From positions 190,001-254,000 of the forward strand of contig JAODUO010000487.1 of NCBI GenBank assembly GCA_025642075.2: DNA of 64,000 nucleotides. Reading direction: 5' to 3'. Made by a program: the position numbers and the translations under genes. The notes under the pieces were generated by a model. The model saw only the letters and a program-made list of their open reading frames with translations, made no database searches and was not told where the DNA came from. The first letter of the stretch is position 1; each line of letters opens with the position of its first letter. This document shows, piece after piece, positions 29,701 to 42,500 of this stretch. Source of the DNA: Ridgeia piscesae. Its lineage: Eukaryota; Annelida; Polychaeta; Sabellida; Siboglinidae.

Positions 29701-32700
29701 AAGTATATGAAGGACACAATATACCAAACAGGTCTGCACAGAAACACCATTTACTGAAGTGTCAGTCATGTGACAGTTGACCACTGACCAGACTCATCTG
29801 TTGCTGATTGGCCAGCACGCGGCGTAGCTCTGGGTCGTCTGCCACCACCGGTGTACTTGCCCTTGTCCTTCTCAAACTCTGCGTGGTACTTGATCTGTGA
29901 CACATAATGACACATCATGATAACTTTATTTATACATTAAAATCTAAAGTGATCCTTGTCCTCTGTTCAGAAGCATTTACAGTACAATATTTGATGACGT
30001 AAATTATAACACATAACTTAGACATTAAAATAATAATACAAGTAAAATATACAGATAAATATAAATAAATATGTATAACTTAAACATTGTTGTAGAGAGC
30101 TAAACTAGAAAGACACATGACACATAGGATACATGTGACATGTCACATAGGACAAGTGACACACACGACACAGGCCAGGTGACAGAAAGGATACACATGA
30201 CATACAGGAGAGGTGACAGACAGGACACACATGACACAGGACACACACGGCTGGTGACAGACAGGACACAAACACCACAGAACAGGTGAGATACATATAT
30301 GACAGGTAACAAACATGGTACGTATGGCAGAATGCATGAGACAGACAATGGACTAACAGAACACGTAACACGCAGGACACAGGCAGGTGACAGATAGGAC
30401 TCACATGACACACTGTTATTAGGCCAGGTCATGTGACAGACACGACACAGAGCATGTGACAAACATGTCCCTAGATACATGATACAGCTGTACACACTTC
30501 TAAGATATACACCACCCTACAGATAATTATAAAGAAATGACAGATACAAGACACTTCAGGAACTGTTTCATTACTATGAGTATGAGTCAATGATACTGAT
30601 ATGAGTCAATGATACTGAGGCAATAGAGTCGGTGACCAGCAGATATTACCAAATTACTCTCCAAGGTAGTTGGCTGGAGTGTTTCTGACCACTAACTGGA
30701 CACTCTGCAGCATGCTGTGGTGCATCATATCTGATGAGACAACTTCTGGCATCGTATCGTATTTAGTAGTGCTATGATATACAAAGGTGGGCTAACTGCC
30801 GACTACATCCTGGCACTTGCCTGACTCTGTTGTCGTGTGTTCTGGGCGAGTCGCTGCATCTCGGGTGTGTCGGCCACTGCTGTGAACGACGTCTTTGGGT
30901 AGTGTCTGTAACACAATACACTTCCACTTACACATAACACAGTGGGTGATGGTAGTGTCTGTAACACAACACTTCCACCTACACATAACACAATGGGTGA
31001 TGGTAGTGTCTGTAACACAATACACTTCCACTTACACATAACACAGTGGGTGATGGTAGTGTCTGTAATACAACACTTCCACTTACACATAACACAGGGG
31101 TGATGGTAGTGTCTGTAATACAACACTTCCACTTACACATAACACAATGGGATGGTGTGCGACAGACAACACTTCCACTTACAATGAACGACAATGGGTA
31201 TGGTAGTTTTCGAATACAGACAATGTCAACTACACGTAACCGCAGTGACAGGCAGGTGTACTGTAGGATACATGACACACTTCCACTTACGACAAACAAC
31301 ATGTGCAAAGTCCAGATGTCCACTTGTCCCCCGTAAAGATACGAACACACTTCAATCACATGAATGATCAATGAATGATGATGGTAGTGTACTGTAACAC
31401 AATAGCTACTTCTGCACATTGACACATTACTGAGGCTATGGTGTAGTGTTTGTAACACAACTACTTCGCACCTGACCTGTTGCACCATGGTGTCTGCTGG
31501 AGTTGTCTGTAAAAACACTTCAACTGACACTTGCTCATTACGACATAACACATGGGTGTGTGTAGTGTTGGTAATACAACATTCTCCACTTACAGATGAA
31601 CACAATGGGTATGTGTGTCTGTACATACATTCTATTCACTGTCTACTTTGGTGACACAATGTCTACTTGATGGTCACGCTGTCTACTTGGTGTCACGCAA
31701 TGCTACATGTGGTACAACAATGTCTACTTGTGTGTCGCAATGTCTACTTGTGTAACACAATGTCTGTGTGCCCATGCTAGTGTTGTCACAATTCTACTGT
31801 GTACACTGTCTACTTCTGGACCAATGACTACAATGTGGTGCACAATGTCTACTTGTGTGTCACAATGCACTTGGTGCCACCAATGTCTACTTGGGTGAGT
31901 GTAGTGGTCTGCTACTTGTGACACAATTCACTTGGTACACATGTCACATGGGTGAGCGCTAGTGTGGTGACACACAATGTCTACTTGGCACATGTCTACT
32001 TGTGGTGTGCAATGTCTACATATGTGCACTACAATGTCTACTTGTGGTGCACGCAATGTCTACTGTGGTGACACTGCAATGTCTACTGTGGTGATGAGTT
32101 CTGTCTTCACCATATGTTCACGTACCAATGTTTGTGGTACACGCATTCACTACTACAGCAATGTACTTGTGGTCACATGCTACTGTGTTGACTGCAATGT
32201 CTACTTGTGTGCAGCAATGTCTACTTGTGGTGACACGCAATGTTCGTCCAGCCTGTGTGACACGGGCAATGTCTACTTGTGGTGAAACATGCAATGTCTA
32301 CTTGTGGTGACACGCAATGTCTACTTGTGGTGAGAACTATAGCAATGTCTACTTGCATGGTGTCACGCAATGTCTACTTGTGTAGTGTCACGCAATGTCT
32401 ACTTGTGGTTAGATGTACTGACACAATGTCTACTTGTGGTCGATGTACCGCAATGTCTATCATGTGGTGTCCGACAGGTCACAATGTACTAAACTTGTGG
32501 AATGTTATCACGCAATGTCTACTTGTGTGTCACGAATGTCTACTTGTGGTGACACGCAATGTCTACTTGTGGTGACACGCAATGTCTACTTGTGGTGACA
32601 CGCAATGTCTACTTCTGGTGACACGCAATGTCTACTTGTGGTGACACGCAATGTCTACTTGCTGGTGACACGCAATGTCTACTTGTGGTGACACGCAATG

Positions 32701-35700
32701 TCTACTTGTGGTGACACGCAATGTCTACTTGTGGTGCACCAATGTCTACTTGTGGTGACACAATGTCTACTTGTGGTGTCATGCAATGCCTACGTGTGGT
32801 GACACACAATGTCTACTTGTGGTGACATGCAATGTCTACTTGTGGTGACATGCAATGTCTATTTGTGGTGACACGCAATGTCTACTTGTGGTGTCACACA
32901 ATGTCTACCTGTGGTGTCACGCAATGTCTACGTGTGGTGTCACACAATGTCTACCTGTGGTGTCACGCAATGTCTACCTGTGGTGACACGCAATGTCTAC
33001 TTGTGGTGACATGCAATGTCTACTTGTGGTGACACGCAATGTCTACTTGTGTTGACATGCAATGTCTACTTGTGGTGACACGCAATGTCTACTTGTGGTG
33101 ACATGCAATGTCTACCTGTGGTGACACGCAATGTCTACTTGTGGTGACATGCAATGTCTACTTGTGGTGACACGCAATGTCTACTTGTGGTGTCACGCAA
33201 TGTCTACTTGTGGTGTCACACAATGTCCACTTGTGGTGTCACACATAAATGAGTATCTCTGCTACTAGATTTCTCGTTGTTCTGTAGAACATATTTGCAG
33301 GGTACAATATGTGTTTGCGTTATTCTATAGCTGTACAGACTGTGTTACCATTGTTGTTAAATGTGCTACAAACAATGGCATACTCACTGCAGACTGGAAA
33401 GTGTCATGTCAGTGGTTCTCACTGTACACAAGGTAGCAGCACCATAGCACAATAGTAGTATTCATATTGCCCACTAGATGGAGTCACATGCACCTTCAAG
33501 TGCCAACATAGCTCTACCTGTACTTCAAAATAGGCAGGGAGAGGGGGAAGGAATGGTATCTGTTTGGCCAGTGAGTGAGTGAGTGAGTGAGTGAGTGAGT
33601 GAGTGAGTGAGTGAGTGAGTGAGTGAGGGAAGGAAGGAAGGAAGGAAGGAGGGGGACAGGGAAGCAAGGAGGGAGGCAGGGAAGCAGGGAGGGAGGCAGG
33701 ATGATAGATGGTGTCTAGCCAGACAGGGAGGTGGTGTACTACCTGTAAGCATGCAGCCAGGTGAGACAAGGACATAACTGAGCCAGGTGCAACCACTCCC
33801 CCTGCCTGCCTCCAACACAGGCTACCCAAGGCTGACAGCCCCATGATGGCAGCCTCAGAGACTGCAGTGATAACAACAGGAGAACACAGGTCTATAAACT
33901 ACAGTCATCCACGTACACGTGTATGACATGGTGGCCATTTGATTTAATTACTTTTAATCATCACCTAAGCATCAGTTTCCTTCAAACGCCCTCCAACTCC
34001 CACTCTGTCCCACCAGTTCCTGTACTTCTGTTTCCTCTTCCGACACATTTCCACACAGTAAGTTCATTAGTAGCCGCATTTCCCTGCCCAAGGCCCTTTC
34101 CCTGCCCAGGATCACTTCCCTGCCTGGGGTACTTCCCCATCATCAATTTAGGAGAAACTCTTTAAAGACAAGTAAACATCTAAATGATCACCATTCAACA
34201 GTGTTTACATAGACATGGCAACAGATGTCTACAGATGACATAATCTATTGAGGGAGACGAGGGCACTGATTCCTGTCTCCTTCTAACCCTGCGTCCCACA
34301 AGCAGGCTAACCTGGTCTCCCAATCTGAGATGTGTGGTGTAGCCCCTTCACTAACAAGGAAGGCAACATTCTTCTGCAAGTTTTCACAACCACACAATGG
34401 CATTGTTCCCTTGTTTTTCTTCCCTGCCCCTGGGCCACCTGTACAGCCGAGGTATTTTCCCACCTTCCTGCAGCTGAGACTGTTTGTCTGCTACAAATGT
34501 AGCACGTACACTGCTCAAATCAGACCCACACCAACTGGTGTTTAAGTACACCCAACTTGTAGCTGCACTTAATTAACTCAACATTAATTGATATTTGCAC
34601 TTTGCTATAATAAAATATACAACTTAAACATATAAAAACAAGAGCTTAGTGAACTAAAATGTGGTAAAACCCAAATTATCTATTCTAAATGTACATTATT
34701 GTATTTAAGTACATTTATTGCAACATTTGACCTTAATTTCACTCTCAATGCATGCCCTCCTCTCTGTCGGTTAAAGTAATCAGTAGGTTACTGACATTGA
34801 GCCAACCCAATTTATGCTAACCAACTTTGAGTGGACCATGTTTCAGTTGAAAAGTAACTGGGATTTGATAAGTCAAATGGGTTGATGTACTGAATGCTAC
34901 AACGATCCATAATCACTGGACAAAATCCATCAAGTCACCATGTTAAGGACGACATAAGCCAGTTTGAGCTAACCAAATTCTCTTCAGCACAAACTGCATT
35001 ACCGGGCGAGAAAATGTTGCACCTTCAACAGCCTGTCATGTCCCAAGCAACATCTTAGCATAAATTAAATAAAACAAGCTCAGTCAAACTGGTAATCATA
35101 CACTATCTTCATATCTCTGAGAAATGTCAGAGCTTCTGATCCAGATGTGTGTGGGATGAAGTTATGCGGGGAATTCAGAGTGTCTGGGCTGTGGGACTAT
35201 CTCTACCTCACTCAGTACCACTCTCCATTAGTTACTCATCCACAGATATACAATGACTCTAGCAACTGACATGGAGGAAGCCCTACAGACCTGTTGATTT
35301 TCACTGACCCAGTTCTGGGGTCACATAAGGTCATGTGTGAGAGCCCAGTCAAAGTGACGCTGATATCATAGTGATCTCTTGTCGCCATAATGATACCGCT
35401 AGTCTTCACATTACTTACCCATATCTGGCTATTTTTTACAGAAGCATAATTCGCATAGCAGATGATAGCACTTCTATTAGAAATAGCTGCTGGGAATACC
35501 CATATCTACAGATTCCTGAGATGTATGATGCACACATGCTGACACGCATGCACGACGCATGTACGGTTGTATACAACTACACACATCAATGTACAGTTTG
35601 TCATTCATGCCAATTATTGTTACACTTGTCACTTGACAAACCAGTTAAGCATTAAAAAAACTTGCACATTGTCACAAAGCTGGTGCATAACAATCAATGT

Positions 35701-36467
35701 TGTATTAGAAATATGTCAGATGCATTCTGTGATGAACAGATACACAGAATGCAATCTCCCACTGTCACCTTACATCAAGCAACATGGTCACATGACCACC
35801 AACATGGTCACATGACGACTACCAACAGTCATTTGATGATTTGATGAATCTGTCTAAAGTTCCTTTTACAAAGGTAAACAATTACACCCGATGTATTTAA
35901 TACTGTCACGACCAATAATAATTTTGCTTTTTTAAGGTCTACATTTGGGTCATATGCCCATCAGAGGGTGTTACTGTTACATACAGCGAAGGAGTTCCGC
36001 AGATTGATTAATAAAACAATACTGATCAAGTAATCCTTCATCTAGAACCAGAAGACATGGCACTTACGCATTGCAGTAGGGTAACTTCTGATAGCCTTTG
36101 TAGTTCTTCATGCTGAGCACCATGCCACATTCCCAGCATTTGAAACACGTCTTGTGCCATGTCTACAACAGAAATACCAGTTACACTCACACAGAACACA
36201 CACAGAACACCCAGCACAAGTCGCAGGCCCATAGCTATGTCAAACTTCCATATGTGATAGAGGCTACATCAATCTACACCCCCATACTATATGCTGACGT
36301 TGTGATCCCCATGAAACACTACTAATTTCTGTGACACTTGTTGTAAACCTGTTCATCTGATTTGCCAAACTTAATTACCCCCCCCAGGTACTGTTGCTAA
36401 TTCAGAGTAATATCAACAATAATTAAAGACAGTTAAATTAATTATCAATAATACAATGTACAATACA

Positions 36468-36553
<86 letters not shown>

Positions 36554-39500
36554 AAAGTTCAACAAGATAATATAATTGTCACTTTTGGTCTGAACCATGC
36601 TGTCTTCTACATACTTTGCTAGTAGCCTACCTGGGGTAGTAGTAAAACCTTTGTACCATATTATGAATATGAATTGATGTAGTATTACTTGATTTCTTGA
36701 AGAAAAACATTATAGTATCACATATTTACACCAGTGACAGTAAACAGTCCATAACTGTCAACAACAATTAGTGCACCAGTAGTTGACACCTGAGTGCACC
36801 AGGCACCACCTCCAAACACAGGCCTCTCAACAGCAACTGGTCCAGGTTCATCACCCCAGTCTCAGTGGGGTCTCTCATTCAAGTTCGTCTCCATTTTTGC
36901 AATTATTCTTAGAACACTTAATGAGCGCTGGTTGCGGGAAGGACAACATGACCACTTGACCACTGTCCTAGAGCCTGGACATAATATAGCGATACATCCC
37001 ACTAACCACAGTACAATCATGAAATTATAGATAATATCCTCAACTGGTCAGGTGATGGACAGATATAGTATTAATAATGCCTGAGATGGCTGTGTGAGAT
37101 AGGAGCCTACAGAGGCAGGGACCTCACCCACACCACAGCTCTACAAACACAGGCCACTACAGGCCACTGCAGGCCAGTACAGGGCAGTACAGGGCAGTCA
37201 TAAAACAAATAACTCCAGAACAGTCAACAGGCCAGCAACACTTTAGGCAGTAAACACACTGTCATACAATATCATGTTTCATAATTTGTCCTGCAATTTG
37301 ATACACTGTGGCCACTTTGAAACACCAGAGCAACATTCAAGGCTTTTCAGAAGAAATATGCAGACAAGAGCTCCCAACACAAAGTCGGGAAACTAAAGTG
37401 AGCTGACTACTTTTTCTTCAATATTTATGTCACTGTTGTACAGTAGAACCTCATTGCTAGGGAACTAAGGTAAGTGTATAACTCTGCACCACACCGTGAC
37501 ACTTTCACACACGCTCAGCCATTTGAATATAGGATGTTTTCAGTGACTACATGCTAAATTGGTAAACAGCTATATAATCTATAACGTGTGCACATGTGAT
37601 GATATTAAACCAAACCACCAGTTGCCTTCTCCTAGACCTATTAACACAAGCCTGCGTGTACAACACAGCAAGGTTGTAAACAAATGATAAGTGAACACAA
37701 AACAAGTGCTGGCTGCCTCCTCGACCACTGACAGGCCTGGCCTGCACAGCCTGCCTGTAGTCCACTCTAGCAGTGATAACAACATTTGTCAATGGTGACT
37801 ACTATATAGATTGTAGAAGAATCCCACTGAACTGTTGGGCTGTGGATAAGACAACCACCAGCCTGGCATGTGGCTGTGAGTCTCCCAGGGAGTGTGGCAG
37901 ATCTCTGCCTGAGCTGGGGGCCAGGGGAGTCATGTCTGCCTGCAGTCTAGGTGTGGGAGCCGAGACATGCCAGCAATCACGTCTTGTATGTGGCTGTTTA
38001 CCTGATTGTGTCATGTAAGGCATGATGTCAATCATGTCATCCATCAAAGTCCTGGAATCAGCAGATTTATCTGTCTGGATTCACAGGCTGATCCGTCTGA
38101 ATATAGCAGGCTGATCTGTTTGGAGTCACAGGCTGATCCACTTGAATTTAGCAGTCTTACCAGGCTGACAATCCTTGTACATGAAGTTATGAACTAGAGC
38201 TGCGTCGTCACGACAACAAATATATGTAAACACACCAGTCAGTGTTGACTGTAATGAATAACTTTACTTTTGAAGAAAAAAATCCAACCTTAAAGCATAA
38301 AAACTGCAGGAACCAATGAAATAAACAAAAAAGCTATTTTTAGTCATTTAATGTACAAAACAAACAGACATTGGAAATGTGACTTTGTCCAAGTTTACAT
38401 CACTTGACAGAGATCAAAGTTTAACCAGCCAGGCACTCACACGTTCACACATGTCCCTGGCCCTCTCTAACTGTCCTCGTCGCCTTATGTACTCAAAATA
38501 AAGTCTCAAATACTGAACAACTTCACTGGAAAACACCAAAACAATATTTGGTTCTATGTGCAATGCAACAACAAGGTCAACATAACTTGTAATACAGTGG
38601 TTTGAAAATTCTTTTTATTCTAGCACAAATGTACGCATCAGGAATCATCTTATTACTCAGCTTACAAATAATTTCATTTTCATTTTGTTAATGCCAGCCT
38701 CTGGGGTAAAACCGTAATGGTCCACAACACAGATGAATCCTCTCCTCAAGTGTAACTCCTCTGGTTCTAGTCCTACAGGTTCCTTCAGTCAACACAATTA
38801 AGCTATAACAATGTTACTCTACTGAAGACTGACTGGACTACTGGCCTGGTAGTGGCTGCTCTGATTGCCACAACATTGTTTTGGATGACATAGAGCTCAA
38901 GTCAACAAGTACCCGTGGGTAGTAATAAATAACTGACAAGGAGCAATAAATAAGTAAAAAGTGTAAATAAATGTCTATGGTAGTGGTATGGCCAACAATT
39001 GTTAGCATACTGCATTACAGTGTATGGATATGACAGGTAATTAATTGTGGGACACCTAGGTTGTAGGACACAGTATGTGTGCATGTTTGCATGGTTCCAT
39101 GCATGACACCTACAACTCACTGGACAAGTGACCTCACTTACATCATGGCCAGGCATTCTCAAGACACAATGCAGAAAGAATCCATAAAAGTTAAAAATAA
39201 ACACTTGAGTATTGAAGCATCACGACAAAATATATTTTAAGATCAGCATATGAGTCAGCCAGGAAGACATCATCTGTCACCAGACACAACACAGAGGTGA
39301 AGGCTTGGCCTCATCATACACCAACGTAAACAAACTGTCCCATTCTTAGGCCACACCTCCTACATCATCACATGCTTCACCATGACACAAACAATGTAGG
39401 TAGGAACATGTCAACACGCAATGACAAGTCTTCACTGCCCTATGGGCTGACTGACTGGTACGATGGTTTTACCACAATTGTTTTGCAATAGGCACAACTT

Positions 39501-42500
39501 TTATTAATCTCAAAACGTGCACACTGACTTCAAATTTAGACCACAGATTGGTAAATTTCTCCAAATATGTTGTAAATACTCAATCGAACATTTAAAAAAA
39601 TTGGTTGACTGCTGCATCTCCAAGGTCGAGTTATGCAGCAGGCAGACATATACACAGAATAGAAATACGAAGGTAACATTGACATTCCTTCTGACAGGTG
39701 TGTCAAAGTAACACAACAATGACAGGCTGGTGTGTTGGAGCCACACAACAATGACAGGTGTGTAACAGTCATGCAGTGTGTTAGAAACAATGTTTTTCAA
39801 CATACCAAATCAACACTGCTTAAAATATTTACAAATTCTTCAAGATAGTGAACTACATAAGAAACCAACGAACTATGAAAGAACTCTGAATGTTATGAAA
39901 GGATTATAGAGTCACTCAGTACCAATACAAGAATGTTATCAAAGGATTACAGAGTCACTCAGTACCAATACAAGAAAGGTTAAATAGTTTAACCAATTTC
40001 AAGATTGTGACCTAGAAATCGATCAACTGTGAAAAACACTGAGTACTAGGGATACGATCAAAGGATTATAAAAAAATTATCCACTGAGTGCCAGTGCAAG
40101 TGAGGTGAGAAAACAGTTGTGTGGGGCAGGGGATTAACTTAGGTAGACACGCCTTCAATGGAGCAGGCAACTCATGCAGACACATTCACTTCACATGTAT
40201 CACTCCAGTCTTGTGTCTTATTGTTCTTCTAACTTCACCTTCATCTTCATGCACCTTTAGCATTGCACTGGCTGTATGGAGTATATGAACAAACAACGAA
40301 GAACGAAGAACTGTATTCTCACTGTGCCTGTGGTGAGACACAAAGACTGTTGTGTTGATGGAGGAGTCACCCCTTAAATATGAAGTTCTGTTGCCACATC
40401 TGACATCAACTGCTGACTAGGGTCAAATGTCTGTGTGCTATCCACAGAATAGTTGACACATAGTAAGTATTAAGTAATGTCATTTGTCCTGTACTATGCA
40501 ACAAGGCTGGTTCTACACTATACAGTTTATGGCTGACTTATCTTCAAGGCTAGACTGGCATGCTGCCAACCACAGTAAATAACTAAATATGCCACAGATC
40601 TAGGAAAGTCCCCTTTGATATTGACATTGGCCTCTGTACAGCTGTAAGAGCCAGGTGTTTACACTAAGGTCTTTGCCTTGCAGCTTGCCTCTGTGCCCTG
40701 TACATAGATACAAGTCTGTGGCCCTGTATCATACACAGTCTACGTCATGTCTCTAACCTACTCTGCCTCCTGTCCACTGGCCACTGGACCATGTTTACAG
40801 GCAGCTTGAACTACACCATACATTTTTAATCTACTTAGATAAGAACATAAATAAGAACAAGATTTATTATTATTTCCCTAGGAAGTTCCCATGACAGACA
40901 TACAACAATTGTGATCCCACAACTCTCATAACTGTAAATATTAATAATAACTACACACTATCAATGGAAAATATTCTATTAGTATAAATACAAGTGTTTG
41001 AAATTGAAACTAACATTTTCTGAACTCTTGTCATGTCAATGATTACTCAGCATTAGTGGAACTATGTGAGTAATGACCTGTTGATGTGTGTGTAGTTGCC
41101 TCTGTAGTCTACAGCTCACGTGTCACGCATTCAAATACTGCCTATCACCGAGCTACATAAAAAGCCTGATATGGTATTTAGCCAGCAGTAGCACTACGCT
41201 GGCAGCAAGCAAGAATGTGGCTGGGCTCAGGCAGCAATAAAACATCATTCCATGTGCGCTTCCTGTGTGTAAAACACACAGGAAATTTATTGGAATTCAG
41301 ATGTAGAGATAATGCAGAAATATGTTAACAATTTGAGTGGTGTACTACGTTACGCCAGGTGGTGCCATCTATCAACAAGTTTACATATCAGCAATTACCA
41401 ATTTTCAAAACAGTTTCACAATGTTCACCAGTCTGGCTAACTGGTACATCTCGTGTCATACACCACATGTAATCAGCTATCATTCGAGACACAAATACGA
41501 CCACAGGAGGGTACCACGGTGGTCGCATTTGTTTCCTTGCATGTGACAATTTACAAAAGACGATAACATCTAGTAACAACACAGACATGTGTACATTTTT
41601 ACATCACATAATTCAGGCATCTAGGTATGCTCAATGTGTTTAAAAGGTTGAATGTTGGCAACACCGATTTTGTTCAGTTGCCAAATATTGACCCATGTAG
41701 CAAAAGATACTTGTGACTTATAAGTTATATCCGTGATAGAAGTACACCCTGCATATGTTATTCTCATCTGCCAAAGTCTTTCACCAGCTGGTGGAGGTCA
41801 CTGACCCCAGTAAAGGTGAGGGTTCTACCCACTAGGCTACATGAGTATGTTCACTGCCTCCCCCCCCAGTCCTGATACATGAGATCTCTCTGCTACTGAT
41901 ACAGCTTGCTCTGATCTGCTCCAGGGAACAGACTTGACCCAGATCCAGACACTGACCTGCTGAGGACCTTCCTGTGGCCACTGGCCACTGTCCAGCCCTG
42001 CAGATACCTTATCATGGCCCTTTCTGGGGGTATCAAGCAAAACAACCCTGCTGATTGCGTTCATTAAATAGCTCAAGTTAATAGCTTTGCTGTCACACAT
42101 ATTTGTTTTCCCAAATGTTCCAAAAGATAGTAAGTGCTAACCGGTAATGAAACAGTATTTCCTGGAATTATAGCACAAGTCTGCCCAACTTGTGTAGATT
42201 TGTTTAGATCTATCAACTAAATAAAGTGTATGTACAACTGCCTTGAAGCAAACAGACCAATGGAACATATTTTTTCAAATAAAACAACATTTTGAAATTT
42301 ATAAAACTTAATTTCACCTTTGCTTATAATAATGTAGAATTACTGTGCCCAATTCTAGCACTGGTTCCAATGATGGCACATTAGTGGTTGGCCCAGCGTA
42401 GACCTGACAGATTCCTGTATTGACAGGACAGAGGAAACATTGCTACAGGCCAGTGTACATAACGTACATTATAGTGAGTTGTGTGAAGATATGTGGCCTT

